Shown here: positions 43,841 to 55,969 of the stretch, in pieces
Layout: each line of letters opens with the position of its first letter
Position numbering within the stretch: position 1 is the stretch's first letter
Source of the DNA: Panulirus ornatus
Lineage: Eukaryota > Arthropoda > Malacostraca > Decapoda > Palinuridae
Direction of reading: 5' to 3'
Length of the DNA: 64,000 bases
Assembly: GCF_036320965.1 (NCBI RefSeq)
Contig: NC_092226.1
Span: 20,159,502 to 20,223,501, forward strand
Made by a program: the position numbers and the translations under genes
The notes under the pieces: generated by a model
What the model was told of the DNA's origin: nothing
The model's database searches: none
What the model saw: the letters and a program-made list of their open reading frames with translations, nothing else

Positions 43841-46165
43841 TCAAAGAGGAGCCTATAGATGACAGAAAAGAAGAGATTAGACATGAAAACACCAGAGGAC
43901 AAATGTCTAGGGATGTCATGGGAACTTGCGAAGGAGCAAGACGAGGATAACACAACCAGAGCTAGAGTTAAGAAAACTGAGAAAGCATTTCAAGGATCGT
44001 GATGGGAGTCATGAGACGAGAGAGAGGAACAGAGATATACTTTGGTGGAGGAGATTCAGGAGATACAAAAGCAGAGGAAAGAAGCTGGAACAATTAGAAA
44101 GCTGACAAAGTCTAATGTGTCTTCTCTGGATGTACTAGAGGCTGTGCAATCAGAGGATTGGGCAAAAACACAGAAAATCTATTGACAATATTAGGCAGGG
44201 AATTGCTGGAGCAATACTGGCAGCTGTTCAGATAGAGGAAAGGACAAAACCACATACATAATCTGTTAAATCAATATTAACAGTTGTTCAGGTAGAGAAA
44301 AGGAACAAAACACACATAGAAAATGATGACAGTTGAGGGAAGGGAGGTTCAGTAGGAGCAATCTTGACAGCAGATCAACAGAACACAAGGAGTGATAAAG
44401 AGTATGACTCCAATAGAGATACACAAGGAGGTAAGTGAAGAGGTCAAAAGAATGTTATACCCTGTTAGAGATGAAACAGTCGAGGAAGTATTTGGGCTAG
44501 TTGATAGGTTTAGAAAAGTACATAGAATACAGGACCAGTTCTTACTAGCTAAAAGAGAGATTATAGAGAAAGTTTGACACAGAGGTTGACACTTACGACT
44601 GAGAGATCTAGCTGGAAGGTGGGTAGTACCAAAATTAGAAAGATCAGTAAAGTAAAATGTTGATGAATATAAATCACTAATTATATTTGGCTTGGAAGGA
44701 AATCATATGTCAGATAAGGAAAAAGGGGAGAAATACATATTAAAAGATTGCTGGACCATCAGATGTAATTTCCATGGTAGAGGAAAGGAGAAGAATCACT
44801 GGTTATAACAAAAAGGTAAGGAGACAACCAGTTATGGTTATCAAGTTAGGAAATACTTAGAAAAGCTGAAAATCTTAAAAGCATGATGGAATCCATTGGT
44901 ATATTAGATAAATGTAACAAATCCAAGGAAGAGACGGAAAAAAGCAGAGTACAGTCAGAAGACAATAAACTTGAGACACCACATGTGGCAAAAGGTTGGA
45001 GCATCCCTGCTGGAACTGCAAGAGGGCAGGAATAGTAGAAGATGGTAATGTCAGACTGACAGTAATTTATGTAAATGTTGTTGAATTGATAGTTATTGAT
45101 AAAGAGATGGAATTCAAGGACTGCATAAAAGAGCACCTGATATCACGAGTCATGGAAACTAGGCTTAGCAAAAATGTAAGCTCTCATCTTCTGTTCAGAA
45201 GGGTACATAATAGCAAGAAAGGAAAGAGAAGGTACAGGGGTGGGGAGGATTAACCATTTTTTAATAAATGGGAGCCTAAAGTTTCAAGTAATAGTAGATG
45301 ATCTATTCTCTTAATACATATTGGAAACAGGAACTGTAAGGAAGAAAGCATAATGGTGCTATTGGTAATCCTTTAAAGAATTAAAATGATCCAGAACAAA
45401 TATATGATGATAATAGTGAGGGAACAATCAGGATGGTACATAAAGTGGTGAAACACTCACCTCTTAGAGATGGTAAAGGAGATAGATAGGGGGAATTTGG
45501 ATTCTCATGGTGGTAGGGTGTCATGGAGACAAGTTTTTAGTGTATCTTGGAAAATTTCCTATATCAGCATGTCAGGAAGCATACTAGGATGATGGGAAAT
45601 GATACATGATCATTCCTTGAGAACAAGGAGACCAAATTGGGGACAGAAGGATGGAGTGAAAAAGTCTGAGCGATAAGGGCCTGAAAATCAAGGAGGGAGA
45701 AAGATGTGCACAGGATAGAGTGAATTGTAATGATGTGGCATACTGGGGTTAGTCTGCTTCTGGTATAAACCATGGAAAGGTCTGTGGGGTCTGGTTGTGG
45801 ATAGGGAATTGTGTTTCGGTGCATTACACATGACAGCTAGAGATTGGATGTGAGCAGATGTGGCCTTTCTTCCTCTGTTCCTGTGGCTACTCCACTAACA
45901 TGGAAAACAGCGGTCAAGTATGGAAAAAATAAAAGAAGCAGAACTGAATACTGCTGTGTTATAATGTCACCAATGAAACCGTTAGAAATAGGTATATTGG
46001 AGAGAATTCAGAAGCACTTCACCAGCAAAGTTGATGGGATGGACCATAAAGACTACCACAAAAGGCTTAAAGAACTACAAATATATAGCCTAGAAGGAAG
46101 AGAAAGATATATGATAATCCACACATGGCAACAAATTAAAGGTATAAAAGAAAATATGCTATGAC
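43841..46165 (+). pseudogene. CR1/L2-like LINE remnant: N-terminal region, endonuclease start and C-terminus
   Basis: A 61-codon frame at 44392-44577 (acidic/basic, VDRFRKVHRIQDQFLLAKRE) is followed by SLIIFGLEGNHMSDKEKGEK (about 44670-44720). Then DGNVRLTVIYVNVVELIV (about 45040-45095) resembles the start of the LINE endonuclease, with the ETRLSKN motif at about 45155 (catalytic glutamate region). The 3' part (45965-46164) reads LERIQKHFTSKVDGMDHKDY, HKRLKELQIYSLEGRERYMI, a block near the C-terminus of such LINEs. Most of the reverse transcriptase is missing, and an RTE fragment (45600-45935) sits between the two parts. It is clearly dead. Confidence 0.5.
45600..45935 (+). pseudogene. Old RTE C-terminal end and 3' UTR fragment
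   Basis: It matches the RTE end: CAAGGAGACCAAATTGGGGA (RRPNWG), GATGGAGTGAAAAAGTCTGA, GGGCCTGAAAATCAAGGAGG, ATGTGGCATACTGGGGTTAG (stop), then 3' UTR sequence (GTAAACC-like, GGGAATTGTGTTTCGGTGCA, TTACACATGACAGCTAGAGA) and a worn hairpin (CTACTCCACTAACATGGAAA). Substitutions are more frequent than in the 13-37 kb copies, so this is an older insertion. Confidence 0.72.
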
Positions 46166-46330
46166 CTGGCACATTTCAAAAGACAGGTTTTTTACTTCCT
46201 CCAAAATTCATAGATGTTTCCCTTTGTCTTTCCTTTTTTCCATTTCATAATTCTCTCTATTTCAATTTAGGCTTTGCCTTGATGTGGACTTCTGTCTATG
46301 ATTGGAGCCTTCAACTAAAAAAGAACTTAG
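46166..46330 (+). mobile_element. Jockey-like LINE 3' end fragment
   Basis: CTATGACCTGGCACATTTCA, AAAGACAGGTTTTTTACTTC, TTTCCATTTCATAATTCTCT and GCCTTGATGTGGACTTCTGT, then GGAGCCTTCAACTAAAAAAG. The same 3' terminus occurs at 49985-50165, 56120-56290 and, inverted, at 38576-38710. Confidence 0.7.
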
Positions 46331-46379
46331 ATACTATACAGTACAGGAATAAATAAGTCTGCCTCTAAGAAACTGGATG

Positions 46380-46585
46380 TCCTGTTTAGATATCGAAACT
46401 TCTTTTCCTCTGAATAGTTGCTTCGTTTATGCAAGGGATTGATTCATCCTTATATGGAGTACTGCTCTCACATTTGGGGTGGTTCTAGCTCTGCATCCTT
46501 ACTTGACAGAGATGAGGCAAAAGCTGTCCAACTTATAGATTGTCCCAGGCTGACTTCCAAATTTGACCCCATTGCGCCAACACCA
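46380..46585 (+). pseudogene. Jockey-like LINE, post-reverse-transcriptase fragment
   Basis: The frame from 46418 begins MLRLCKGLIHPYMEYCSHIW and GGSSSASLLDRDEAKAVQLI, resembling the Jockey-type segment xLYKAxVRPxMEYxSHxWGG...LDRVExKAxRLI. It then breaks. It should lie upstream of the 3' end in a complete element, but here lies downstream of one (46166-46330), so the two come from separate insertions or a rearrangement. Confidence 0.65.
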
Positions 46586-46589
46586 CAAT

Positions 46590-49500
46590 GTTGGTTCTTT
46601 TTCTATGTATCTTCATCTCTGACGCCCATCCCATTATTCCTGTCCTTACATACCTTCCTCGCATACGCCATTCCACTCATTCTTTCTCTGTTTCTCTCCC
46701 TCCAGTATTTCTCCACCCTATTTGCATATGTCACAGGTGGTCTTCCACTCACACCAACCCCTTTAATTGTACTATCATACACTCTCCTTGTAAACTCCAG
46801 TCTTGTATTCTTGCCACATGCCGATACCACCTCAAAGTATTATGTTTCACCCATTCTACCACTCCACAATTCTTTCCCTTTCATTCTTATACACCCTTTC
46901 ATTTCTTTCTTCATTCCATCTAGTCACACCTCATGCTCTTCTCAAAGAGCTCATTTCCACAGCCTGGATTCTGCACCTCATTCCACGTGCATATTTTGGC
47001 TGCATAAATCAGGGTTGGGAGAACTGTGCTGTCTCTTAATCCTCTTTTCATTTCCATGCTTACACCTCTACCCTTCATTATTCTATTAAGGGACCCAATG
47101 ACTCTTCTGCCCTGTACTGCTCTCTCCTTTATCTCTCCTTCCATATCACCACACTGACCCAAGACTGCTCTCACTTAAATTCCCTTACTTGTTCCAGTCT
47201 TCTCCCCACCCTCATATCCATTGCACAGTTTAGTAGATTTTCTTCTTTCACTCTATATGGTTTTACAAAATCTATACTTTCACTCTGTTTCCTTTCAAAT
47301 TTAAAACATCATTACTTTACTTTTGCTTGCATTTGCATTCAATCTCCTCTGCTTACACACATTATAAAACACACTTGCAGCTCCTCTTTACTCTCTGCAA
47401 ACAACACAGTATCATCTGCAAACTAGTCACCATATCTCAACACCACACTCCATCTCTGCACCCCTTTTCCCTAGTTTTGCTTTCATCTCTCCTATCACTC
47501 CATCCATATATATAATAAAAAGCCATGGTGACATCACACACCCCTGCTTCACTCCTACATGTATCCCAGAACTTTCACTCAGCTCTCCATCCACTGTTAC
47601 ACATGCAGTTGCTCCTCAATAAAAGGCTTACACCATCCAGCAGTTATCCCCCAATACCATATATCCTTAACACTCCCACAAAGCATTCCACTCGGCTCTG
47701 TCATATGTTTCCTCTAGATCCATAAAAGCTGCATATAACTTCTTGCCTTTTGCTAAATACTTTTCTAAAGTCATCTTTAGTACAAAAATCTGATCCACAG
47801 ATCCCTTACCTTTCCTAAAACCCCCTTGCTCTCCACTTATTCTGCTTTCAGCCTCTTCCATCACTCTGTCAGTTAATATTCTTGCATACACCTTTCCTGG
47901 TATATTTAAGACTTATTCCCCTATAATTGCTATATACATCCCTCACACCTTTTCCTTGAATAAAGGAATAATAATAGCCTTCACCCAATCCTCAGACACA
48001 ACCTTCTCTTTCCATGCTAAATTACATATGATATGTATCCTCTCTCACACTTTATCCTCCATACTTCAGCATTTCAGCCATAATCCCATCCACTTCAAGT
48101 GCCTTTCCTACCTTTAGCCTCATTATTGCCCTTCTTACCTCCCTCTTTCCTATATGCCCCTGCACTTGTATCCTCTTCCTTCCCTCCTCCATACCCATGC
48201 ATGGAACCACTGCTCCCTCCCCTTCACCCACATTCATCAGTTCTTCAAAATACTCTTTCCATTTTCCTTTCACTTCCTCCTTTTGTTTCAGCCAGCAATT
48301 TCCCTTCCTTACTTCTCACATCAACATTTCCACTCTTACATCCACCTCTTTCCTTTTTCACCTCCTTCCAGTATAGTTTCTTAGTTTCTTATTATCCCAA
48401 AACTTTTCACTAACCTTTCTTCCAACATCTTCATCTCATTTTTTGCTTTCCTCTATCAGCTTCTTAAGATTCTGCTTACATATTTTGTATTCTTCCCTCC
48501 TGTGCTGAACTTCCACTGGTACATTCCTATTGAGCAATCTACCATATGTCTATTTCTTCTCTTCCACAGCATTTCTAATCTCTTCTGTATCTCAGGACCT
48601 TGTATCCAACTACTGATTCTACAACCTTTACTAGTATTTCTTATTTTAAACCTCATTCACGCATGACTGCATTCCTACATTCACTGCACTTCCATGAAAG
48701 CTTTCAGTTACCTTCCTTTCATACTCATCCCTGTATTTTTCCTGATTCATTTTCTCGCTTGCCAACACTTTTACCTCTCCATCCTTCCTTACACCATGAC
48801 TCCACTTCTCCCTGACCCTCCTCACCACAAGAATTGCTAAATGAATCAAGAGTCTCCAAAGAAATGATTCCAGCATCGAACACATCCTTTCTAAATCTTT
48901 CATCCACTGCCACTTAGTCAGTCAAAGCCTTTTGCTCTCTCTATCATTCATTATCTATGCATATCTGCGGATCATCTTGTGCTGAAAAACGGGGTTTGCA
49001 AGGAATAAACCCCTCTCAGCATAAAATATCCACAAGATAGCTTCTGTTCTCATTTATTTCAGGCACTCCCCATTTACCAACTATCTCACCAATTCCATTA
49101 CATCCCAACTTTCATGCTCATACCTTCCAATACGACCACATGTCTGTCATTCTCAAAACCATTTATACAGTCATTCTAATTCCTCCAGAAAAGCTTCCTT
49201 TCATACTTACCTCATACAGTCTTCACATTCACAGGCGGAGATACACATACCCATGCATATTTCACAATCCCGTCAACAGCATTTGCAGTATCACCTTTCT
49301 ACTCATTTAGGAGACTGCCCCCACAACTACCTCTTCTGTCCTTACCATGTGTAACTCAAGTTTACTTTGGACCGCCATATTTGCACTGTGCACAGAGACC
49401 ACTTCCTTCCGAGAGAACATCTTCCCACATCCCAGAAGCTATTTCTGTACCTATCCCAGGATTTTCTTGTGTAGTGGAAGACATCCTCCCATACTCTTGG

Positions 49501-49760
49501 TGGTAGTAGATTGCATATCCTTCTTTTCCTTTTCCCCGATAATTTTCTCTCATTCCCGTCCATACCGCACCTCCTTCCATGCTCTCCCATAACTTGCATT
49601 CATCATTTCCATTTGCACTCCACACACCTTGCCCAAGGATATAGGCTTCCCCAGTCCTAGCACATCCACACTACAACTTTTACACCTCTCCACAATCTCC
49701 CTCCTTTTATTCTCCCTAGTCATCCCATCCACATTCAGCGCCATCACCTTCAGTCGCTCG
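46590..49760 (-). pseudogene. Divergent RTE-type LINE (second lineage), nearly full length, degenerate
   Basis: Minus strand: a start-like region at 49550-49750 (MALNVDGMTRENKRREIVER, then a DVLGLGKPIS remnant of the endonuclease ET motif), a linker at 48360-48900, KWKEYFEELMNVGEGEG at 48230-48270, VGKALEVDGIMAEMLKYGG at 48052-48110, MYARILTDRVMEEAESRISG and EQGGFRKGKGSVDQIFVLK at 47790-47890, then YAAFMDLEETYDRAEWNALW (motif A) at 47670-47740, and the C-terminal region at 46920-47170 (GSLNRIMKGRGVSMEMKRGL, VLPTLIYAAKICTW). The domain order is that of RTE, but identity to the young family is low. Many frameshifts and stops make it long dead. Confidence 0.7.
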
Positions 49761-49844
49761 TTCCTTTTAACTTTCCCAATAGTAACAGTATTAATTTGGG
49801 ATTTGGGTTTTGCGTACGAGATCTGGCTTCTTGTGTGCCCACAC

Positions 49845-50165
49845 CACTAGCTAGACCATGCAATACTCAAGAAGCTGCTGCATCCACATGATTATTGTGT
49901 GGACATCAGGGTGGGCTGTTTTGGTAGATGCTACATGCTTCTTTCCCTACACGTCGAAGCTTTGGAACTCTACCTTCTCGTGTCTTTCCCAATAGCTATG
50001 ACGTGGCACATTTCAAAAGACAGGTTTTCACTTCCTCCAAAATTCGTAAATACTTTCCCTTGTCTTCTTTTATTTTCCATTTCATAATTCTCCCTATCTT
50101 TTTATTAAGGTCTGGCCTTGATGTGGACTTTTTTCCATGACTGGAGCCTTCAACATAGAAAAAAA
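49845..50165 (+). mobile_element. Jockey-like LINE 3' end fragment
   Basis: A frame at 49928-50140 contains FPNSYDVAHFKRQVFTSSKI and FHFIILPIFLLRSGLDVDFF, followed by CATGACTGGAGCCTTCAAC and an A-rich tail (about 50155-50168). The unit shares its body with 55980-56290 and 46166-46330. The 5' end is at about 49845 (CACCACTAGCTAGACCATGC). Confidence 0.72.
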
Positions 50166-50169
50166 GATA

Positions 50170-50830
50170 TGTTTATCATTTCCTACATTAGCAAGGTAGC
50201 ACCGGGAACAGATGAAGAAATAGTCTCATTTGCTCACATGTACTCTTTAGGTGTTGTGTACTATGCAGAGTAACCAGAAACCCCATCCAGAACCAGGCCC
50301 CACTGACCTTTCTGTGGTTTCCCGTTTCCCGCAACTACTTCATATGCCCTGATTTAACCCATTGGCAGCACATTATACCCCGTATACACATCATTCTTGT
50401 GCATTCTACCCCATGCACACCTGACACCCTCTTGCATGTTTTGGCTCCAAACTTTCAAAGCGTCTTTTACTCTTATCATCGTCTTTACATCTTATCATCC
50501 TTGGTTTCCCCTTTCCATTGTTCCCTCCTTTTCTAACATATCATCCTCTCCATATGTCCAAACCCTTTAAGCACACCCTGTACAGGTCTTGCATACATAC
50601 TCCTCTTACTGCCACACCTCTCTCTTACCTTATCATTTCTCATTTGATCAACCCTCCCCATACAACATATTGTCCTCAAAAACTTGATTTCCATCACATC
50701 CACCATCTTCTTAACATTTTTATGTAAGGTCCATGCCTTAAGGCTATACAGCATTGATGGGACTACCATTGTTATGATTATCTTTATCATTACAGGTATC
50801 AATAGTTGATTTGCCATAAGCCATTGAAGA
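50170..50830 (-). pseudogene. Old RTE C-terminal end and 3' UTR
   Basis: Minus strand: a worn hairpin near 50180-50215 (TTTCCTACATTAGCAAGGTA on the plus strand), 3' UTR sequence (CCAGAACCAGGCCCCACTGA and GTGGTTTCCCG), then coding sequence at 50533-50817: VVPSMLYSLKAWTLHKNVKK, MVDVMEIKFLRTICCMGRVD and VLKGFGHMERM. These match the MLYGCEAWAMDR, LRTMCG and KWFGHMERM positions of the young family with many changes. Confidence 0.7.
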
Positions 50831-51934
50831 GAAAGGGATCTGACGATTGTATACCATATGTTAGTAAATGCTTGATTTCATTTGAATTAGAGTGACGTGT
50901 TTTCCTTAGAAGCAGTTTTGTATTTCATTAATACAAGTATTTCACACTGACTTACAGTTTCGGAAGCTCAGAGGGTATGATGCATTCAAATATCATAGAA
51001 TCGGGATCCCTCTTCTATGCCCAGCGAAACCCATCATGGATTATCTGGTCTGACTTAACATGAAATGCATTAAGACTAATTTTATACTCTTGAGGCTTTT
51101 TGGTAATCTTTGATTGTTTATTTCACTTTTGTAAAGAGGTAAAGTGGGCTCAAATAAGTAAATAACATTTAAGCATTATGTTTCCCTAACTTGTGTGTAA
51201 ACAATGTATATTCTATCTCATTAACAAGAAAATGTGCAGCAGACAAAGAAAGTGATATTAGGAATTAATAAACATTCACTACTCTTTGGTTGCCAGGCTG
51301 GAGACGGTGTTGCATAGATGATGTACAGTAGTGGTGCCACGCCTTCTGTGACAGATTACTGCAATGTGCTTTATCTTGTAGCAGTAATGACACTTTTGCT
51401 TCAACTTTTGTGGCCATTTCATACTATGCTCCTTACAGCTTTATCCATGCAGTACTTACAGTTTTATGCTTCAGTATTTGATTTTGGTTTGGCTTAAGAA
51501 ATTAAAACATGAGGAAGGAAAACTCCCTCAGTAAACTCTGTATGATAATTGCAACAAAAGGATATTTCTACAAAATATACATAGAAGTTAGTCTGTAAAA
51601 ATGTATATTTCTGTATATGTTTTATGAGCCATAATTTTGCTCCTTTTGTCATTGTTTTCATATTGTGTTTCAGAGGATGATTTCTTTTTAAGCTTATTTA
51701 CACATTTTACCCAACCACTTTCATTGAGACAACCTTGTTATATCTCTAAAACTCCCTTTAATTTATGATTTTACTATACTGTATTCTTCTTTCTGTTTAT
51801 TGTCCCACATTGATTTCTTACATCTTGTTTTCATACCTATACATTTTCCCAGTATAATAACTTTTATCTTGTACCATACTAAACATCTTCTTAGTGAGAT
51901 CTGTATGTATTGAGACCCGTTTTACTTACTGCAG
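50831..51934. other. Intron sequence, no gene seen
   Basis: AT-rich and non-repetitive by eye. It ends in the acceptor gttttacttactgcag at 51934. Confidence 0.45.
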
Positions 51935-51986
51935 GCTCAGCTAAGTGTAGAGGCCCAGGCTGCCGAGATAGCTCCCTAATTATGAA
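51935..51986 (+). CDS. Probable GPCR C-terminal tail exon
   Basis: After a good acceptor (ttttacttactgcag), the frame that fits the phase-1 end at 38227 gives a Gly codon, then SAKCRGPGCRDSSLIMK. A possible donor (gtatac) follows at 51987. Without splicing there, the same frame continues through VYSHSYYCCEMKGQTTFYL into the (TA)n tract and on to about 52257. The Cys/Ser-rich sequence would suit a cytoplasmic tail, but there is no family motif, so support is the phase match and the acceptor only. Confidence 0.4.
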
Positions 51987-52064
51987 GGTATACAGCCACA
52001 GCTACTACTGCTGCGAGATGAAGGGACAAACTACCTTTTATCTCATTATTTTTTCTTTGTCTTC

Positions 52065-52068
<4 letters not shown>

Positions 52069-52128
<60 letters not shown>

Positions 52129-52129
52129 T
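52069..52129. repeat. (TA)n microsatellite
   Basis: About 30 TA units with one ATGTAT interruption. Confidence 0.95.
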
Positions 52130-52239
52130 TAGTGCTCACTGAGAGCAGCACTGATGGACTTTGCATGAGATCAACAGACCCATATCTCCAGCCATCTTTG
52201 CCTTTGGTATTGCTTATCCCATTTTTCATAATATATCAG

Positions 52240-52920
52240 TTACTTGTCTCCTTATGACTGTCGTTTACTTTCTTTTTTACTGTCTTTCTTCCATTTACTA
52301 CTATCATCACTTCCTCATTTTTTGCCTCATGTTTGCTTTGCCCCTCTGATTTGCTCATACCCATCTTGCTGTACCCTTCAGTGTCCTTCCCATCCTCCTG
52401 CTCCACCAGTGTCCTTATTTCCCTATGTACTGTTCTCATTCTCATTTTGATACCTTGTTTAGTACTCTTTTGCCATTCTTAATGTCCCATCCTCAGACAT
52501 CCTACCCCTTTTAATGCTGACTCCACTCCTCCCCTGTCTATCTTATGACCCCTTGCTGCCTTCCTACCCAGACATCTTCCTCCCTATTGGCCTCCTGCCA
52601 CTTTGATTGCCCTTCTACCACATCTTACTATCCTCCTTACTGCTATGTCTGTTCTTAGTACTCCTCTTTGCATCATGCTATTCCATTCTCTACCTCCATG
52701 CTCATCTTGATGTTTTCTCTCTGTTGTATTCTTGCCCATCATGATGTTCCTTTTATTGCCTATCCTACTGTTCCGTATATAAAGTTCCATACCCTAATAG
52801 GTGGGATTGCTCTCCTTCCATATCCTACTGTCACTTTTACCTGTTCATCCTGATGTCCTCTCTTCTACATTCTTGCCCATATTGTTTCTCCCTTCATTGC
52901 CCTTTTGCTATTCCTTTTCT
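52240..52920. repeat. Pyrimidine-rich degenerate tandem region
   Basis: Irregular repeats of CCCATC, CTACTGTTC and TGTCC-rich units, for example GTCCTTCCCATCCTCCTGCT, CACATCTTACTATCCTCCTT and CCCATCATGATGTTCC. The same style recurs at 56320-56760. Apparent ORFs are by-products of composition. Confidence 0.45.
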
Positions 52921-53299
52921 TTTTTATTTCTTAGATGGGATTCCCAACTAACGATTTAAACTTTTAAATTGGTCCCAGACAGATGATTTCCAAGGCCCAT
53001 GTAAATCATAGAATAAAATCAGCTTAATGTACACCTTGTACTTGAAGTATAATGTTAAAACAGAATGGACTAACCCCTTGTGCCTTCATTGCAAACCCAA
53101 GCATTGCTGCACTTTCAAAAATGCGAATAGATACGAAGTACAAAATTTTATGTGCTAGATTAGCAAACCTAGATATAGATTTTCTGCTGAAAACAATTTG
53201 TAAGGTAGGAAGAGCTGTTTTGATGATAATTTCCTACTTGCAATTAAACTAAAAGAGATAAATGCAAATCCTTACAAATCTCTGTACATTGACTAACAG

Positions 53300-55720
53300 A
53301 AATAGAAATGAAATGACTTGGGATCACATGTAAACCTCTAATACAGAGATGAAATGAATTGTAAACAATAAGGAAGCTACAGATGTTGGTGACTTTTAAC
53401 AGACCTAATTCAGACTGGAATACCCCAGCATGTGATCGAGAAGAAAACAGATTAATTTGATTGAAGACATTTTTCTAAACCTGCTGATTGATATGCACAC
53501 TAGAGACAACAACATTTTTTACTTTGTCCTCTCAACCAACACAGACCTGTGACTTGACCAATTCATGCAAGGTAGGCCCTGACAAAATTAATAGGGGGTA
53601 GAAATTAATACAAGATTTGATATTAGTGCATAACAAACTCTTGATCCCGAATTACAGAAGAGCAAACTTTGAGAAAGTGAGGTGCAGAAGTAGCAAAAGC
53701 AGCAGGATAAATCTCCTCTGTTTATACAGTTTAAGAGATGTGGATAGATTAAAGAAAAAATTTTGTTACAAAAATGAAAACATATCAAGAAAGATGAAAA
53801 GAGCTAGTGTAAACTCAAAGCCGGGCTAAGTGACAAAGAAAATGGAACTTGTAATAAGGAAAACATGTAAGTAATTAAGGTTACTGGAAAACTGTGCAAA
53901 TCTCTTAAGAATTAATGAAGATACAAAGGGAATGCAGGATCAAAAGAAGACAAAAGTAAATGTGAACATGCAAAGGATTTTCCTATTTGGTTGAAATAAT
54001 TAAGGAATTCTTTAAATATTTAAAACAAAAAAAGAATTGAATGCAGTGAAGTAATTTATCAAGATACTTAGCTCAAATGAACCCAAGCATATTGACTGGC
54101 CCTGAAAATCTATCCTTAAGTCTTGATAGTGATTAGATGGCAATTGATGTCTCCCATGACTACATTATTCAATAAATGACTAATTGAAGATAAGGTACCA
54201 AAAGACTGCAAATAGGTAAATATCATCCATATATACAAGAAGGAGAAAATAACTATACCTTAAATTACTGCCCAGCTGGCCTTGCATTGTGAAACAATGG
54301 AAAATGTAATGTCAGAATTGTAAAATTTTTAGATCACAATCTGAAAATGGACAATAGGCATTGCTTGTGCAGCAAAAGATCTTTTCTAACAAAGTAACTT
54401 GCATCTTTCAGTGCTATACATGATTTACAGATGTGAAGTACCTAGATTTTCAAAAGACATTCAAGAAAGTACCACACGAAAAACTACTACATTGGAGGCA
54501 AACTATTTTCAGTACATGAAATGATTACGGACTCTGAAAGAAAGTAATAAAATAACTTGTAGTTATAGATGGTGAAGCCTACAACAGGTTTGAATGTGAA
54601 AACCGAGGTACCATAAGGGTTGGCCCCATTTCATTTATGATTTAATTGAACAATCTGAAAGTGAGCCACAAGTCTAGGAGCTCCAAATTTTGAGATGATA
54701 TTGAAATAGGAGGTAGATTTATGAGTAATCAAAACTAAAAATTTTTTTTTTTGTGTTAGCTAAGGTGACACAGGTAACTGAATGCCCTAATCAAGGCCAT
54801 CTCAGTAATTCTGTGTATATGTATATACCCTAGCTTAACCCAGGTACCAATTTTATCAACCAACCCATAGGGAAGGATGAACAGCTTGGTTAACTGTGGA
54901 CTGATGACACAACCAGGGTTTGAACGTATGCACTCATCCCTGGGCAGCCCATGAATGCATCACATTCAACAATACTAACTACTATGCCACAGAGGTCTGT
55001 TTCTTAACACGTTAGCAGAATGTTCCTATATATGGTGGCAGTTGAAATTTAATGTGGATACACATAACATTATGGAACATAAAGAATTTAAACAAGACGA
55101 CAAAATGCTTAGGAATATATTATCCAAAGTAGATGAAGAAAAGGATCTTGAATTGGCATCAGTAACAATCTAAAATGCACTAGATAGTGTGTCACAACAG
55201 GCAATGAAATAAATGAAAGCTAGGTTCTGTAGTTGAAAACATGGCCAGCAAAATGCCAGAGAAATCCCAACTTTTTTCAATGTGATAGTATGACTACATT
55301 TTTAGTAACAGTCCATTTCTAACCCCCCAAGCTATGAAAATGATGAAAAAATTGAACATCTATAAAAAGGGCTACAAATTTAGGTTCAGCTCTAAGGAAC
55401 CTCCAAAATGAACAGAGGCTGAGGTTAAATCTCTTTTTATCTTGGGGAGTGTAACTTCATGGTCTTCTAAATTCTGAATTGACTCAACAACGTAGATTAT
55501 GCACAGCTTTTTAAGATATGGTGAAATGCAGTTACTAGGGCATATGGAATGAAACATGGTGCAATACTAACTTAGGAAAAATATTCTTTGTGAATAGATG
55601 GTTGAATACTGGAAAAAGTTACCATCAGATGCTGGTAACAAAGAGAATGTAAAAACATTTAAAAATCAGTTAGACACATTTCATCAGTTCTGATATTCAC
55701 TGAATGAAAATAATGGAAAG
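53300..55720 (+). pseudogene. CR1/L2-like LINE, reverse transcriptase to 3' end, degenerate
   Basis: In broken frames: NYCPAGLA near 54265 (the NYRPVSLT motif), KRSFLTK near 54380, STDFQKTFKKVPHEKLLHW near 54435-54500 (motif A, YLDFQKAFDKVPH), a remnant of VPQGSVLGPxLF as RVGPISFMI near 54615-54645, KSRSSKFxDDIEIGG near 54670-54715 (motif C as F.DD), and the 3' block FFVNRWLNTGKSYHQML near 55585-55630. A SINE copy (54745-55005) interrupts it. Frequent stops show great age. Confidence 0.62.
54745..55005 (-). mobile_element. tRNA-like SINE, copy 2
   Basis: Minus strand from about 55005: CTCTGTGGCATAGTAGTTAG (A-box-like), then GTGCATACGTTCAAACCCTG (B-box-like, close to GGTTCGANNCC), GTTGTGTCATCAGTCCACAG, CAAGCTGTTCATCCTTCCCT and GGTACCTGGGTTAAGCTAGG, ending in an A-rich tail (54740-54752 as T on the plus strand). 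It aligns in order with copy 1 at 43165-43362 and interrupts a CR1-like remnant. Confidence 0.6.
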
Positions 55721-55969
55721 GTATCCAGCCTCAAAGAATGATGCCCTCACCTTGAAACCATTATCAAAGTGTAGTGTAGTATATCAGAGTAGCACAGTGT
55801 AGTAAGATAACTCTTCATTCTTTCCTGTAGAATGCTATGCTGGCTTTACTTTGGCAATACATGGTTTTTCTTCCATCCTTTTTCCTGCTAGCTCTTGTTC
55901 ACTGGGGACACTGAAGGCGGGGAGAGAGCCACCTTACTATTCTACCCTAATTTCAGGTAATTTTGTGTT

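Noticed and set aside
46418..47089. A 223-codon plus-strand ORF as a single gene
   Set aside because: Only its first 55 or so codons match a Jockey-like LINE. The remainder is antisense to the divergent RTE element at 46590-49760.
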